The notes: generated from the letters alone by a model not told the origin. Positions 50,685 through 60,750 are shown, counted from the first letter of the stretch. The stretch is 64,000 bases of DNA from CAKMZU01 sp965248335 (GCA_965248335.1 CBDFIY010000003.1:620001-684000); one strand, 5' to 3'. Translations and numbers: made by a program.

Positions 50685-53600
50685 CTATCTCTTATAAGGA
50701 GATTGTTTCTTTAAACGATTATCTTTATCCAAGTTATGAAGGATATAATTACGGAGTCTAGGGAAGCCTGGCTCCCACTTGAAATCTTGATGATTTTTTA
50801 TATCATCAATCATAAGTTTAACAAAATCAGTTGATAGGTTGTCAGGTGAGATTTTACCAGCTTCGATAGCCTCTATAAGGCGCGTAGCTGCAACTAATGA
50901 AATAGGGCCGCAACTAGTACCTTCATTCTTTTGAATATCTGCATTTATTCGACGTACATTATCTTTTAGGTCTAGTTTTACTTGTAGTTCGTTATTATCG
51001 GGTAGCATTTGAATAAGGCGATTCATTGTACTTAGTTTATATTCTTCTGAATAGCCGCTTCCTGGTTCAATAATGATAGGTATGATGCCTTTCCCCCCTT
51101 CACTTTTAACTAGAACAATTGCGTTAAAGTGGGCCCCTGGCAAGCCTGGTAAAATAGCATAGCGCTTAGTGGACTTATAAAAATCTTCTATGAAGTTAAT
51201 ATTGGAAGTTTTAATAGAGGTTTTTAGCTGTTCAGGGACATCTTCAGGTTTTTTTGTATGTGTTAAAATAGTAGGGTCAATAAAGCTATTTTTTAACCGA
51301 TCAATGGGCTCATTGGCTTGGTGGTTGGATTCATGCTTATAAAACAAAATATCGTGATTTTTTTGGCTATAGGCAGCAATGAAGTTTACTGCTAATCGTA
51401 GGTCGATCATCATATTTTTTTTGAGTAAATCAGTAATATCTTCATTTTCAAAGAAAATATTTTCATCGTTGTGAGGGCTGGTAAATAAATCGGGAAAGTT
51501 AGACCTATACCACTGGTCGAGTTGTTCTCCTTGGCTAAAATCTATAAGCTGAACAGGAGCAGTTTTTATTTCATAATTAAGAGTTATTTTACCTGATGTA
51601 TCAACAGACTTTTTTTCCTCTACCTCTGAGTAAACAATGTTACCTTCGGCATCACCTCCTTCCATATAGAGTTTATTTTTTATTTTATAAATTTTAGTAT
51701 ATTCTAAGTCTTTATAAAGTTTAGCATCCGCAGGTCTAGTCTTGGCTGTAAAGTAATACTTATCTTCCTCTGTGTTGGTGTCACCTGTGGGAGGTGCTTT
51801 AGTTGTTGTTTGGGCTATAGGTTTCGATTTGAATGAAATCTTTACTTGTTCATTTCTGTTATTTATTCCCAGTTTAGATGCATCGCTTCGTGTAATATAA
51901 CTATTTTCATTAGGGAAAAAAAATAGATTGTCACCATCGAATATTAGTTCTAATTTTTGATAATAAAATTTTCCTTCATTTTTGTTAAATTCTTTGTAGT
52001 AATTTCCATTTTCCATAACGATTATTTCGTTGTTGTTGTTGTTGTTATGATCATATTCTATAAAATAGGGGGGACGTTTAGAGAATGTGGCAAGATCTGA
52101 TGGCTGTTTAATTGTGGTTTTTTTAGGCTGATGATTTTTTTTTGTAGGTTCATTTAAAGATGTAAGTGGTGATTCTTCATCCGAAAAAAAATAAATGGTA
52201 TGTTCTACTTCTACCATTGTGGTGGTTAGGTAATAGTATTTTCCGTTATCATCTATTCGTTCCTCGTAATAATTTTCTTTAAATTTTACGATGTTTTTAT
52301 TATTTCGTATTCCATATGGTGTGATTTCAATTGGTCTTTTCTTGAAGCGTTTAGCCTCATTTTTCTTCTCAGTTATTTCAGGTTTTTGTTCATTCTCTTC
52401 CTTTCTGTTTTCGCTAGGCTTATAGGTGCTATCTTCTTTCTGGTTAACTTTTTCATCTTCCTCGTTGTTTTTTTCTGTAAAGTTTATATTGAAATATAGA
52501 GGTTCTTGTTGTGTAAATTTATCAAAACTAGAAGCGCTATTTTGATCTTTTTCGCTAGGGTTTGAGGTTTGGTTAATAATTATTTTGCCATTTTTTTCAT
52601 CATTTAAGTTTAGGCTAGAAGGGATTATTGTGAAGGCATTATCATCAGGCTGGCTTTGTTTAGTGTTTGGTTCTTTGCTTTTGTGCCCTTGTTTAAAAAT
52701 CCAGTAAGCTCCACCAGCTAGTAGAGGTAAGCCTAAAGCTGCAGATATACCTCCAATAAGTAATGTTTTATGATCTGAGTTCTTTTGTTTATTGCTAACG
52801 ATATTGTCGCTAGATGTATAGAGCTCCTCTTCAAGGTCAGTTGTTTTTAGCGCATCAAAAATGCTAGCGCTATAAAAAACGATATCAAGGGAGTTGGCAA
52901 TTAGAATGTTTTGTGAAAGTATGCCTTTAGCATGAATTTCATTAATATGCTGAGCGTCTTCTAGCAACTTTTTCAGAGCTGGCTTTGCAGCGTCAAAGCT
53001 CTTAAAAGCAATTGTTTTGTTGCCATCTAGCACTCTATCACTATAAATTCTTACCTGCGATTGTTGCACGTCAATATAATCCGGTGTTGCTGGTAACTGC
53101 ACAGGTGTTTCATCAATGAAAAGGCGAACAAGGCTTTGCTGATGGCTTAAATTTTCAATGGCAATTGTTGTATTATGCAAAATTGCTTCTATGGGTGACT
53201 GACTCAATGTTGAGGGCAAGGTCATGCTGAAGCTTACTTGTTCAGTATCAAGTGGTTGAATTTTGTCAGTTTGAAAAGTATTCCCTACTGCAACACCAGA
53301 AAGCTTTACTAATTGGTCAGGCAGTAAAGAATGAATTTCAGCATGCCCGATAGCAACTAAAGGATGCGCTAAATATTGTAGGTAGTTGTTGTAACGTATG
53401 GGAGATACTGACAAAGGCTCTGTTGATAACACTTGAGCAATGAGTTCGCCTTTTAATAAACGAAGCTGTCCCTCTCGCTCGTGCAAAGTACCCGATAATC
53501 CTTGGCCACTTAATAGCGCATCAATTGTTATATTTATAGGTTTTCCTTTAGTGTCATATATAGTTACATTGGGAAAGATAATAGTTTCTTCATTTTTCCC

Positions 53601-54476
53601 TTTTGGAGATAGAATATTTCCTTGAATTTTTACCCCACCTTCTATCTTCAGTAGATTTCCATTTACTATTTGAAGGGGGGCTTCACCTGTAAAAGCATGA
53701 AGTTCAGCAGACTGGCTAAGTTGAACTAGCCAAACGAGAATTTTCTTATTTTGTGCTTTTGAAATCAGTTCTTTTTGATTGATAGTTACACCATCGAGTG
53801 TGATAGTTTTTATGCTATGCCAAGGTAATTTAATTTCAGTTGGTCTATTTTTTGGAGTGATGGTTATTTGCTCATCATTTACTCTGCTAATTACCCCTAG
53901 CAATCCAGATTGTTGCTTGCCAGTGCTTGCTATTCGAAACATAGGTTTAAATAAAACGACCAATGATTCATCCTCATAAAGTGCTTGAAATGATTGGCTT
54001 ATATCAAACAGCAAATTAACTTGGCTTTGGCTACTATTGAGTGATAGCGGCTCTTGTAGTGTTAATGACACCGAAAAGGTATTAACTTCTGAAGGAATTA
54101 TTCGATTTAGGCTATCAATTAAAGTCAATGGAGCGGAGCTATCTTTAGCTGTGTATTTAATAGCATCTTCACCTAAGGTTAGGTTGAAACGAATTTCCTT
54201 ATAGTTGTCACGAGGAACTATACCGGTATAAAAAGGCAGGTTTTCTTTCTGACTAGAGTTCCAGTCTAATAAAACAGGTTGCTGATTGAGGAGAAGTTGC
54301 TCGCCGCTTTCGGTCACTAGCGTAAAGCTACTTATTGTAAATTCTGCTTTCCGTAGTAGTTGGCTGGATATGCTTACCGAGAGATTTAAATTTGTTTTTA
54401 TTGAGGATGTTTTATTCTCGTTCGAGCAAGATAAAAGTGTAATAAGAATAATAAATAAAGATATATTAATCGGCAT
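50685..54476 (-). CDS. large lipoprotein with C-terminal CE-clan-like cysteine protease
   Basis: 1263 residues. Signal with lipobox LLSC (Cys17), then a DUF4382-like domain (about 30-165: LSVSISSQLLRKAEFTISSF, lpfytG, YKEIRFNLTLGEDAIKY), a beta-rich middle to about 560, one membrane helix (571-594, LLIGGISAALGLPLLAGGAYWIF) and basic residues. A low-complexity Lys/Glu/Asn linker leads to at least two or three repeats with KRP and YY/GKYYY motifs (around 709, 800 and 912; one holds a poly-Asn run). The last 170 residues carry the triad-like His1116 (GAHFNAIVLV), Glu1137 (IIIEPGSG), Gln1182 and Cys1189 (TSCGPISL), the order seen in Ulp1/YopJ-type proteases. Known members cut ubiquitin-like proteins or acetylate host targets. 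Topology and host role are inferred. AT-richer than its neighbours. Confidence 0.82.
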   Translation of the reverse strand: MPINISLFIILITLLSCSNENKTSSIKTNLNLSVSISSQLLRKAEFTISSFTLVTESGEQLLLNQQPVLLDWNSSQKENLPFYTGIVPRDNYKEIRFNLTLGEDAIKYTAKDSSAPLTLIDSLNRIIPSEVNTFSVSLTLQEPLSLNSSQSQVNLLFDISQSFQALYEDESLVVLFKPMFRIASTGKQQSGLLGVISRVNDEQITITPKNRPTEIKLPWHSIKTITLDGVTINQKELISKAQNKKILVWLVQLSQSAELHAFTGEAPLQIVNGNLLKIEGGVKIQGNILSPKGKNEETIIFPNVTIYDTKGKPINITIDALLSGQGLSGTLHEREGQLRLLKGELIAQVLSTEPLSVSPIRYNNYLQYLAHPLVAIGHAEIHSLLPDQLVKLSGVAVGNTFQTDKIQPLDTEQVSFSMTLPSTLSQSPIEAILHNTTIAIENLSHQQSLVRLFIDETPVQLPATPDYIDVQQSQVRIYSDRVLDGNKTIAFKSFDAAKPALKKLLEDAQHINEIHAKGILSQNILIANSLDIVFYSASIFDALKTTDLEEELYTSSDNIVSNKQKNSDHKTLLIGGISAALGLPLLAGGAYWIFKQGHKSKEPNTKQSQPDDNAFTIIPSSLNLNDEKNGKIIINQTSNPSEKDQNSASSFDKFTQQEPLYFNINFTEKNNEEDEKVNQKEDSTYKPSENRKEENEQKPEITEKKNEAKRFKKRPIEITPYGIRNNKNIVKFKENYYEERIDDNGKYYYLTTTMVEVEHTIYFFSDEESPLTSLNEPTKKNHQPKKTTIKQPSDLATFSKRPPYFIEYDHNNNNNNEIIVMENGNYYKEFNKNEGKFYYQKLELIFDGDNLFFFPNENSYITRSDASKLGINNRNEQVKISFKSKPIAQTTTKAPPTGDTNTEEDKYYFTAKTRPADAKLYKDLEYTKIYKIKNKLYMEGGDAEGNIVYSEVEEKKSVDTSGKITLNYEIKTAPVQLIDFSQGEQLDQWYRSNFPDLFTSPHNDENIFFENEDITDLLKKNMMIDLRLAVNFIAAYSQKNHDILFYKHESNHQANEPIDRLKNSFIDPTILTHTKKPEDVPEQLKTSIKTSNINFIEDFYKSTKRYAILPGLPGAHFNAIVLVKSEGGKGIIPIIIEPGSGYSEEYKLSTMNRLIQMLPDNNELQVKLDLKDNVRRINADIQKNEGTSCGPISLVAATRLIEAIEAGKISPDNLSTDFVKLMIDDIKNHQDFKWEPGFPRLRNYILHNLDKDNRLKKQSPYKR

Positions 54477-54611
54477 AAGACATGGGTAGCTAGATGGCAG
54501 GAATATAAATTATAGCCGGAATATTTTTTGTGGTTGATAAGTGTTAAGTAAAATATTTAATATCTATATATATTAAATTATTTTTTATAAACTTTACGAT
54601 GATAACCTAAA

Positions 54612-55778
54612 ATGGATAATCTAAATGATGGGGTTTACAGATTGTTTAAACGTGGTTCGCAATGGCTAAAATCCCCAATGTGGGATGCCTGCTGGATGTT
54701 TTCAGGGTTTTGGCTTCTGATAGTCGTCGTTGTGCTGCAAGGCAGTGTGACGATCAAGCCCGTTTATCTGGTCTTTGTTTTCGGCGTTTGGTTAGCGCAT
54801 CGTTTTATGACTACCTATCTTGTGTTTTCATTGCCAGTATTCAGGCGGCTGATTTATAAGGAGAAAATACGATTTTTCTGTGCGCCATTATTGACTGTTG
54901 TTGCCACTTTTAGTTTTTTATTCATGCCTGAGAGCGTTATTGGGATATCTGCACTCGCAAGGCTCATGTTACTGTGGACCGTTGACTACTTTCTTAATCT
55001 CTATCATTTTTCTGTTCAGCATTACGGCGTGACGTGTATTTACGAATCGAAATCTTGTTCTTCTTCGACGAAAAATCAAAAAGCTATAGGAAAAATATTT
55101 TTTCTTATTTTAGGTGTTTTTTTTATTATGCTTGCGGAGATTGTACAGGGTGTTTTCTTCTTTGAGGAATCATTAAAACTGTACATAACTAATTACTCAG
55201 CGATCAATGTCTTTTTTCCTTTTATTAAGGCTGTATGCATTGTTGTCGTGAGTTTACTTTTCTTGGTTATGATTGCTATGCAATGGCGATTACGCGATGT
55301 GCATTGGATAAAAAGTGCCTATTTTCTACAAGTTACTGTCATGATTGTATCCGCATTTTATTTAGATCCATTTTCATTTTTGTTTGTTTGGTCAGTACAA
55401 CACTGGTTGGCTGCGGTAGGTTTAGGGTTGGTCATGGTTGGTAATCATTCGGCGGCTATAGATGAAAATAAACGTGGAATTTCTACACGGAAAAAACTCA
55501 CAGCACAATTCAGTATTTTCTTTGTTTGTATGCTTTTATTAACGCCACTTTTTCAGGTTGAAGCAATGGAGGCAGATTTACGCCTTGTTGAGGTCTGGCT
55601 GCCAGCATTTTCACAGTCGCTAGAGAATAATAATATGCTCATGCTGTTATTTTCTTTAGGGCTATCAACGGCATTTATACACTATTTAATGGATAGGTCT
55701 GTTTTTCGCTTATCTCATCCTCAAACAAGGCGTATTACGCTACCTTTGCTTTTGGGGGATCAACCCAAACAACAATAA
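54612..55778 (+). CDS. polytopic membrane protein with conserved His motifs
   Basis: 388 residues with about ten hydrophobic segments. Histidines lie at helix ends in short motifs: WLAHRFMTTYLV, LYHFSVQHYGVT, WSVQHWLAAVGLG, NHSAAI and FIHYLMDRSVFRLSHPQTR. Paired His in membrane helices suggest metal (di-iron or haem) binding, as in membrane desaturases and oxidases, but the usual HxxxH/HxxHH set is not clear. I do not recognise the family. Divergent from the large lipoprotein gene, 135 bases apart. Confidence 0.7.
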   Translation: MDNLNDGVYRLFKRGSQWLKSPMWDACWMFSGFWLLIVVVVLQGSVTIKPVYLVFVFGVWLAHRFMTTYLVFSLPVFRRLIYKEKIRFFCAPLLTVVATFSFLFMPESVIGISALARLMLLWTVDYFLNLYHFSVQHYGVTCIYESKSCSSSTKNQKAIGKIFFLILGVFFIMLAEIVQGVFFFEESLKLYITNYSAINVFFPFIKAVCIVVVSLLFLVMIAMQWRLRDVHWIKSAYFLQVTVMIVSAFYLDPFSFLFVWSVQHWLAAVGLGLVMVGNHSAAIDENKRGISTRKKLTAQFSIFFVCMLLLTPLFQVEAMEADLRLVEVWLPAFSQSLENNNMLMLLFSLGLSTAFIHYLMDRSVFRLSHPQTRRITLPLLLGDQPKQQ

Positions 55779-55831
55779 TTATCTTCCTGTTTACAAGTAA
55801 CCCACGCATATTTTTAGTCCTCGGAGTTTGT

Positions 55832-57222
55832 ATGTCTAAACAAGCCGCTTTATTGATATTAATAGGCCTTTTTATCATTCCGTTATATTCGAAGGCCGAT
55901 ATTCAAAGAGCAATACGCGCAAGTTCGTTCGATACCGATAAAAAGAACTCGGTAAAGGTCAACGTTGAATATATACCTACAAAAAAAGGGCCGGTGGTTG
56001 ATACCTATTTTGGTGTGAATGTGCCTGACCCTTATCGCTGGCTTGAAGATGACCGTAGCTCAGAAACAAAAGCATGGGTGGATGCGCAGAATAAACAGAC
56101 CTTTACTTATCTTGAGGCAATTCCATACAGAGATGCGATTAAATCACGTCTTGAAACCAAGAGTAACTATGCGCGTGCTGAAATGCCGTTTAAGGAAGGA
56201 GAGTTTACTTACGTTTACCGTAACGATGGGCTACAGAATCAAGATGTACTTTGGCGAACGAAAGAAGGTCATGAGCCAGAGGTATTTCTTGATCCCAACG
56301 TATGGGGCGAGGGTGATAGTACATCCTTAGGGGAAATTAGTTTTTCCAATGACGGTACGCTTGCTGCTTATGCAACATCTGAAAAGGGGAGCGATTGGCG
56401 AAAAATTATTATCATTGATACGCATACAAAAAAGGTGCTGGAATCTCCCCTTGTTAATGTAAAGTTCTCAGGTATATCCTGGATAGGAAGTAAGGGTTTT
56501 TATTACTCAAGCTATGATAAACCCGAGGGGAGTGAACTCACCGCGCAAACAGATCAGCATAAACTCTATTTCCATCAATTAGGACAGCCACAGTCATCTG
56601 ATACAGTGATTTTCGGCGCATTACCTGAACAAAAGCGGCGTTATGTATTTGGCTCTGTCACTGAAGATGAGCGCTATCTTATTGTCAGTGCCGCGCAAGA
56701 TGGTTCAAGAAATGATCTTTATGTTCGAGATTTAGCCGTGCCTAATTCGCCTTTTGTCTCGTTGCTTGATGGGATTGATTCCAAAACGTATGTGTTTGAC
56801 AATATAGGAAACCAGCTTTTTTTGATGACTGACTATCGGCTGTCGGTGTTATGGATATGTTACGTTATCATACGTTCACAGCCGGTGCAGGCTGGTCTCA
56901 TGATTTTGGCACGTCAAATGATAGCAAGGCTATGTTTGAATACCTAAAAGCCTATTCACCCGTACATAATGTAAAGAAAGGCGTGAAATATCCGGCAACG
57001 CTGGTAACAACATCGGATCATGATGATCGCGTTGTTCCTGCGCATTCTTTTAAATTTGCAGCAGAGCTACAAGCCAAGCAATTGGGTAATGCGCCTACAC
57101 TCATTCGAATTGAAACGAGCGCTGGGCACGGAGCGGGAACACCGCTTCTCAAAAACATTCAAAAATACGCGGATATATTTAGTTTTACATTGTTCAATAT
57201 GGGTATAAAAGAACTGCCATAA
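55832..57222 (+). pseudogene. prolyl oligopeptidase (S9A) with internal deletion
   Basis: The N-terminal signal (ALLILIGLFIIPLYSKA) and most of the seven-bladed propeller are intact (PDPYRWLEDDRSSETKAWVDAQN to YVRDLAVPNSPFVSLLDG, about 330 residues). At about 56840 the frame changes: the next family-like sequence is AVGVMDMLRYHTFTAGAGW (56844 on, another frame), which belongs to the C-terminal hydrolase. Roughly 270 residues are gone, including the nucleophile Ser loop; Asp (SDHDDRVVP) and His (AGHGAG) of the triad remain. The two frames (55832-56947 and 56851-57222) are thus one broken gene. S9A enzymes run to about 700 residues. Confidence 0.9.
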
Positions 57223-57380
57223 AGAAAGCTATTTATGGTTTTTATCGCCCTATGATGGTCTATGCGTCAGTGGACGAAGATGCAGAATAAGCCAGAATGC
57301 AGAGCATCCTAGCAATAATTGATCAATCTAACATGCTATTTGTTTTTTCTCTCATGCGGATTAAAACTCTTTCAAACTGT

Positions 57381-57402
57381 CATTCCTGCTTTCTCGGGAA
57401 TG
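57381..57402 (+). repeat. short inverted repeat
   Basis: CATTCC...GGGAATG, a hairpin like the common cattcccg-type dispersed bacterial repeats. It is in the 390-base gap between the broken peptidase and hsp20; the rest of the gap holds the tandem repeat below and the hsp20 promoter. Confidence 0.5.
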
Positions 57403-57443
57403 AAGAAAAAGCCTTTTGTTACAAGTCGGCTCGTAATTATCGG

Positions 57444-57487
57444 TTGACTGTTGTTTGACTGTTGTTTGACTGTTGTTTGATTATTGT
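57444..57487 (+). repeat. 11-bp tandem repeats
   Basis: TTGACTGTTGT three times in perfect tandem, then a fourth diverged copy TTGATTATTGT. Each unit holds TTGACT, similar to a -35 hexamer. A TATAAT lies about 90 bases downstream at 57575-57580, close before the hsp20 start. Confidence 0.85.
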
Positions 57488-57613
57488 ATTGAGTGTTTGT
57501 TGCTAGAAGCTCCTGTGCTAGAAATATAACTCTAGATAATTAAACGACTTGAGTATTAAAATATAAGGTGCTATTATAATCCCTCGGTTTTCATTTTATA
57601 TGAGGTGTCGATT

Positions 57614-58066
57614 ATGAATAGAAATAGAAATTTAACTCAGAAACAAGATTTAATGAATTTTGAGCCGCTAGTCGGTCTTCGGCAAGGCATGGATCACCTG
57701 TTTGAAGATTTTTTCTCGATGAGTGCGCCAAAAGCTTTGATGCCAAAAAGTAATATTTATGAAGATGCTAAAAACTATCATATCGAAGTGCAAGTGCCGG
57801 GTATGCAAGAAAGCAATCTGAATATTTCTTTAGATGGTCGCGTCCTGAGTATCAGTGGCGAAGAAAGAGTCGAGCATGAGCAAAATGAAAAAAATTATCA
57901 TCGGGTGGAGTTTTCCAGTAGCGAAATTAATCGGTCATGGGAATTGCCACCAAACGTCGATATAGACCGCCTTGAGGCGAATTTTAGAAATGGCATTTTG
58001 GACGTTGTATTGCCAAAAATGCATACCAGTGAAGTCAGTAAAAAAATTAAGATCAATACACATTAA
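57614..58066 (+). CDS. small heat shock protein, Hsp20/alpha-crystallin family
   Basis: 150 residues from ATG 57614, with GAGGTG ahead; the in-frame codon at 57605 lies in the SD. ATP-independent holdase that binds unfolding proteins. The alpha-crystallin domain runs from about residue 45 (MPKSNIYEDAKNYHIEVQVPGMQESNLNISLDGRVLSISGEE) to 145 with the conserved NGILDVVLPK; the N-terminal arm is EPLVGLRQGMDHLFEDFF. TATAAT at 57575 fits a promoter; no good sigma-32 box was found. Confidence 0.94.
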   Translation: MNRNRNLTQKQDLMNFEPLVGLRQGMDHLFEDFFSMSAPKALMPKSNIYEDAKNYHIEVQVPGMQESNLNISLDGRVLSISGEERVEHEQNEKNYHRVEFSSSEINRSWELPPNVDIDRLEANFRNGILDVVLPKMHTSEVSKKIKINTH

Positions 58067-58088
58067 TTCATAATTAATGTTTCATGAG

Positions 58089-58112
58089 GCGGCCTAATCA
58101 TTTTTAGGCCGC
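58089..58112. terminator. hairpin between convergent hsp20 and the MprF-like gene
   Basis: GCGGCCTAA / TTAGGCCGC with a 6-nt loop. There is little T run on either side, so terminator function is likely but weak. Confidence 0.6.
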
Positions 58113-58149
58113 TTCCAGCCCCCCGTTTCTTACCTGTAACAAGTACAGG

Positions 58150-60750
58150 CTATTTTTTGAAAACACCCAGTGTGCCTCCAGATATGAGTGAGCTGATATC
58201 CTTAAGAATAAATGTTGTACGCAGACCTCCGGGGGAAATAAGATAGCAGGAACTCCACTCGGGCGAGAATTTGTTTTTGTATCGGTATAATCCTTCAAAG
58301 TTATAAAAATGCTCGCTATGGCGATAAAGCAAATGCCCAAATTCTGTCCAGCTTGTTGTCTTAATCCCGTTGTCCAGCCCCAAGAGAGGCACCATGCCGA
58401 GAGAAAACCATTGGTAGTCTTGTGATTTCGCCCAAATCATTAGCTCGGTAAAGAGATAGTCCATCGTACTGTTAGGCGAGTCATGAGTGAAGCGCATTAA
58501 ATCGATGGCGATTTCTTCTCGTTGATTTGTACACCAGATATTCGTAAATGCAATTAATCTACCATCGATACGAACGGTGGCAATGCTTTGGCTGTGTAAC
58601 AAATATTGCGCATCAAATCGCCCCATCGAAAAGCTTTTTTCACGTGTTTTTTTATGTGTCAGCCAGTCATCGGATACAACCTTCATTTCATCGAGAATAG
58701 CAGCAACACCTTGAGGCTCAACGATCTCAAAATGTGCATTTAGGCGCTGCATTTTATGCATTGTAGTGCGCAGGTTACTGCGTGCTTTGCCTTCAAGGGT
58801 AAAATCCGGCAAGTAGACTTTCGCCTTTTCGCCAATCTTATGAATTGAAAAGCCTAAATCGAGGTAGATCGGTAAATTCTTATGGCTGGCTTCGTAAAAA
58901 ACAGGCCATGCCCCGTATTTGTCGGCTTCTTGGCAGTACTTCCAGACCAGCGCATCCCATGCTGCACTATCCCCAATAGGGTCTCCCATTGCCACCCACG
59001 AGTGTCCTTGTATGGCATACATGATAAACGCTTTATTGTCGTCGCTAAACATCAGTGATTTATCACCGAGAAAAGCAAGGTAGGCAGAGGTATCTTCTGC
59101 GTGGAGCAAGATATCATCAGCACGATCAATGTCATCATCTACAGTACCTTTAGAGGGTTTTCCCGGGCTGTAGATGAGGCGGATAAGCATAATGAACGAG
59201 AGTAGAAATGTGATTGCTAACATAGCCCTGATGGCTCTTGGTACATCATTGCCTGATTCGAACGTTAACCCATTTTGCAAAGAATAATCATGGTTTTCGT
59301 GCCCCCATTGCGCCAGCCAGAATAAAAATAAAGAGATAACGAATAAAGTAAAAATCCATTGTGCAGAAAATAATGTTTTAAACGACGCTTGCTGACGGTA
59401 GAAAAAGGGTTTAGTGGGAATAAAAAAGGCGAGTACAAGAACAAGTACGATGACTGAGGCGTTATGCAAACCCTTCATCATACAAAAAACAACGCCGGCA
59501 GATAATAAGGCAACAGAGATAAAATAACTGGCTCGGCTGCGATATAAAATGCCTCGGGCAAAAACTAATAAGGTGATACCGATCAAGCTTTCTAACAGGT
59601 GAGATAATTCGATGACAGAGTGAGGCAGGTATTGCATTAACCACTGCAAGTGTTTTTCTGTTCTGGGTACATAGCTAGAGATCAGTAAAAACACACCCGT
59701 GATGAAAAGGATAATTGCCGCTAGCCGTGGAATCAAGGATTGGTGTAACTTTATCGCAAAGGTTGTTGCTGTAGACAGGTAGCGTCGGTGCAGATGAAGT
59801 TCATACGCGCCGTAAATGACCGCAGCAATCAAGAAAGGCAACAAGAACGCAGCCAGTCGATAAATAAGTAATGCGCTTATTAACCCTTCTGTGGATGTAT
59901 AGGCAGGCCTGAGGAAATATAAAATCGTGCCATCAAACGCGCCGAGCCCAGCGGGTATGTTGCTGGCCACACCGACTGCGCGCGCAAACATGAAAACCGT
60001 CAGCTCATCGGATGCGCCCATACTTCCATGTAATATGGCAAGAAAACCGTAGAAGACTAAAAACATCAATAGCCAATCAATCGTAGAGACAAGCACCTGA
60101 TAAACGATGAAGAGAACAGAAGGGGTTTTTATCTTGAATCCTTTCACCTGAAACGCTTTACCCGTTGCGCCGCAATACACATAAAATACAAAAATGAGGA
60201 ATACCATCGCACCCACAAAGCGAATAGAAAAAACGGATACATCCAACGGTAAAATATGCCTGAGCGCCTCAGTAAAAAATAACATGATGACGCTGGTAAT
60301 GATCGATACACCAACCATAATTGTTATCGCATTGACGGCCATAATTTTAGCAATGCCTGCAAAGCCCACGTCTTTTTCGGCATAAAGGCGATAGCGAACA
60401 GCGGCCCCACTCAAGGCAGAAAATCCAATGTTCGTTGAAAATATCGTGCTGAGTGTACCAATCACAAAAGCACTTATTGAGGGCACTTTAAGGTGGAGGT
60501 GTTTTATGGCGATAACATCATGCAGACCGCCCACGCAGTAACTTAAGATGGCGATAACACTCATGATGACAAGTGTGACAATTGAGTATCGACTTAAGCC
60601 ATTGATGACTTCGGGTAAATCAAAACTTTTGAGTTGGTGCTGTGCAACATAGACCAAACAAAATATGACAAGCATCGGTAATAAACGCGAAATGATAACC
60701 ATGGCCTTGCGACCATATAATCGAATGTGAGCAAACGTTTTAACCGACAT
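58150..60750 (-). CDS. MprF-like bifunctional flippase / aminoacyl-phosphatidylglycerol synthase
   Basis: About 866 residues from ATG 60750 (GTG 60759 is in frame). The N-terminal half has about 14 helices and matches the lysylphosphatidylglycerol flippase family (GGLHDVIAIKHLHLKVPSISAFVIGTLSTIFSTNIGFSALSGAAVRYRLY and AVGVASNIPAGLGAFDGTILY). The C-terminal domain (residues 545-866) is the GNAT-like DUF2156 aminoacyl transferase (SWVAMGDPIGD, FYEASHKNLPIYLDLGFSIHKIGEKAKVYL, GLYRYKNKFSPEWSSCYL). It adds an amino acid (Lys or Ala) from tRNA to phosphatidylglycerol, giving resistance to cationic peptides. Monocistronic. Confidence 0.93.
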   Translation of the reverse strand: MSVKTFAHIRLYGRKAMVIISRLLPMLVIFCLVYVAQHQLKSFDLPEVINGLSRYSIVTLVIMSVIAILSYCVGGLHDVIAIKHLHLKVPSISAFVIGTLSTIFSTNIGFSALSGAAVRYRLYAEKDVGFAGIAKIMAVNAITIMVGVSIITSVIMLFFTEALRHILPLDVSVFSIRFVGAMVFLIFVFYVYCGATGKAFQVKGFKIKTPSVLFIVYQVLVSTIDWLLMFLVFYGFLAILHGSMGASDELTVFMFARAVGVASNIPAGLGAFDGTILYFLRPAYTSTEGLISALLIYRLAAFLLPFLIAAVIYGAYELHLHRRYLSTATTFAIKLHQSLIPRLAAIILFITGVFLLISSYVPRTEKHLQWLMQYLPHSVIELSHLLESLIGITLLVFARGILYRSRASYFISVALLSAGVVFCMMKGLHNASVIVLVLVLAFFIPTKPFFYRQQASFKTLFSAQWIFTLFVISLFLFWLAQWGHENHDYSLQNGLTFESGNDVPRAIRAMLAITFLLSFIMLIRLIYSPGKPSKGTVDDDIDRADDILLHAEDTSAYLAFLGDKSLMFSDDNKAFIMYAIQGHSWVAMGDPIGDSAAWDALVWKYCQEADKYGAWPVFYEASHKNLPIYLDLGFSIHKIGEKAKVYLPDFTLEGKARSNLRTTMHKMQRLNAHFEIVEPQGVAAILDEMKVVSDDWLTHKKTREKSFSMGRFDAQYLLHSQSIATVRIDGRLIAFTNIWCTNQREEIAIDLMRFTHDSPNSTMDYLFTELMIWAKSQDYQWFSLGMVPLLGLDNGIKTTSWTEFGHLLYRHSEHFYNFEGLYRYKNKFSPEWSSCYLISPGGLRTTFILKDISSLISGGTLGVFKK

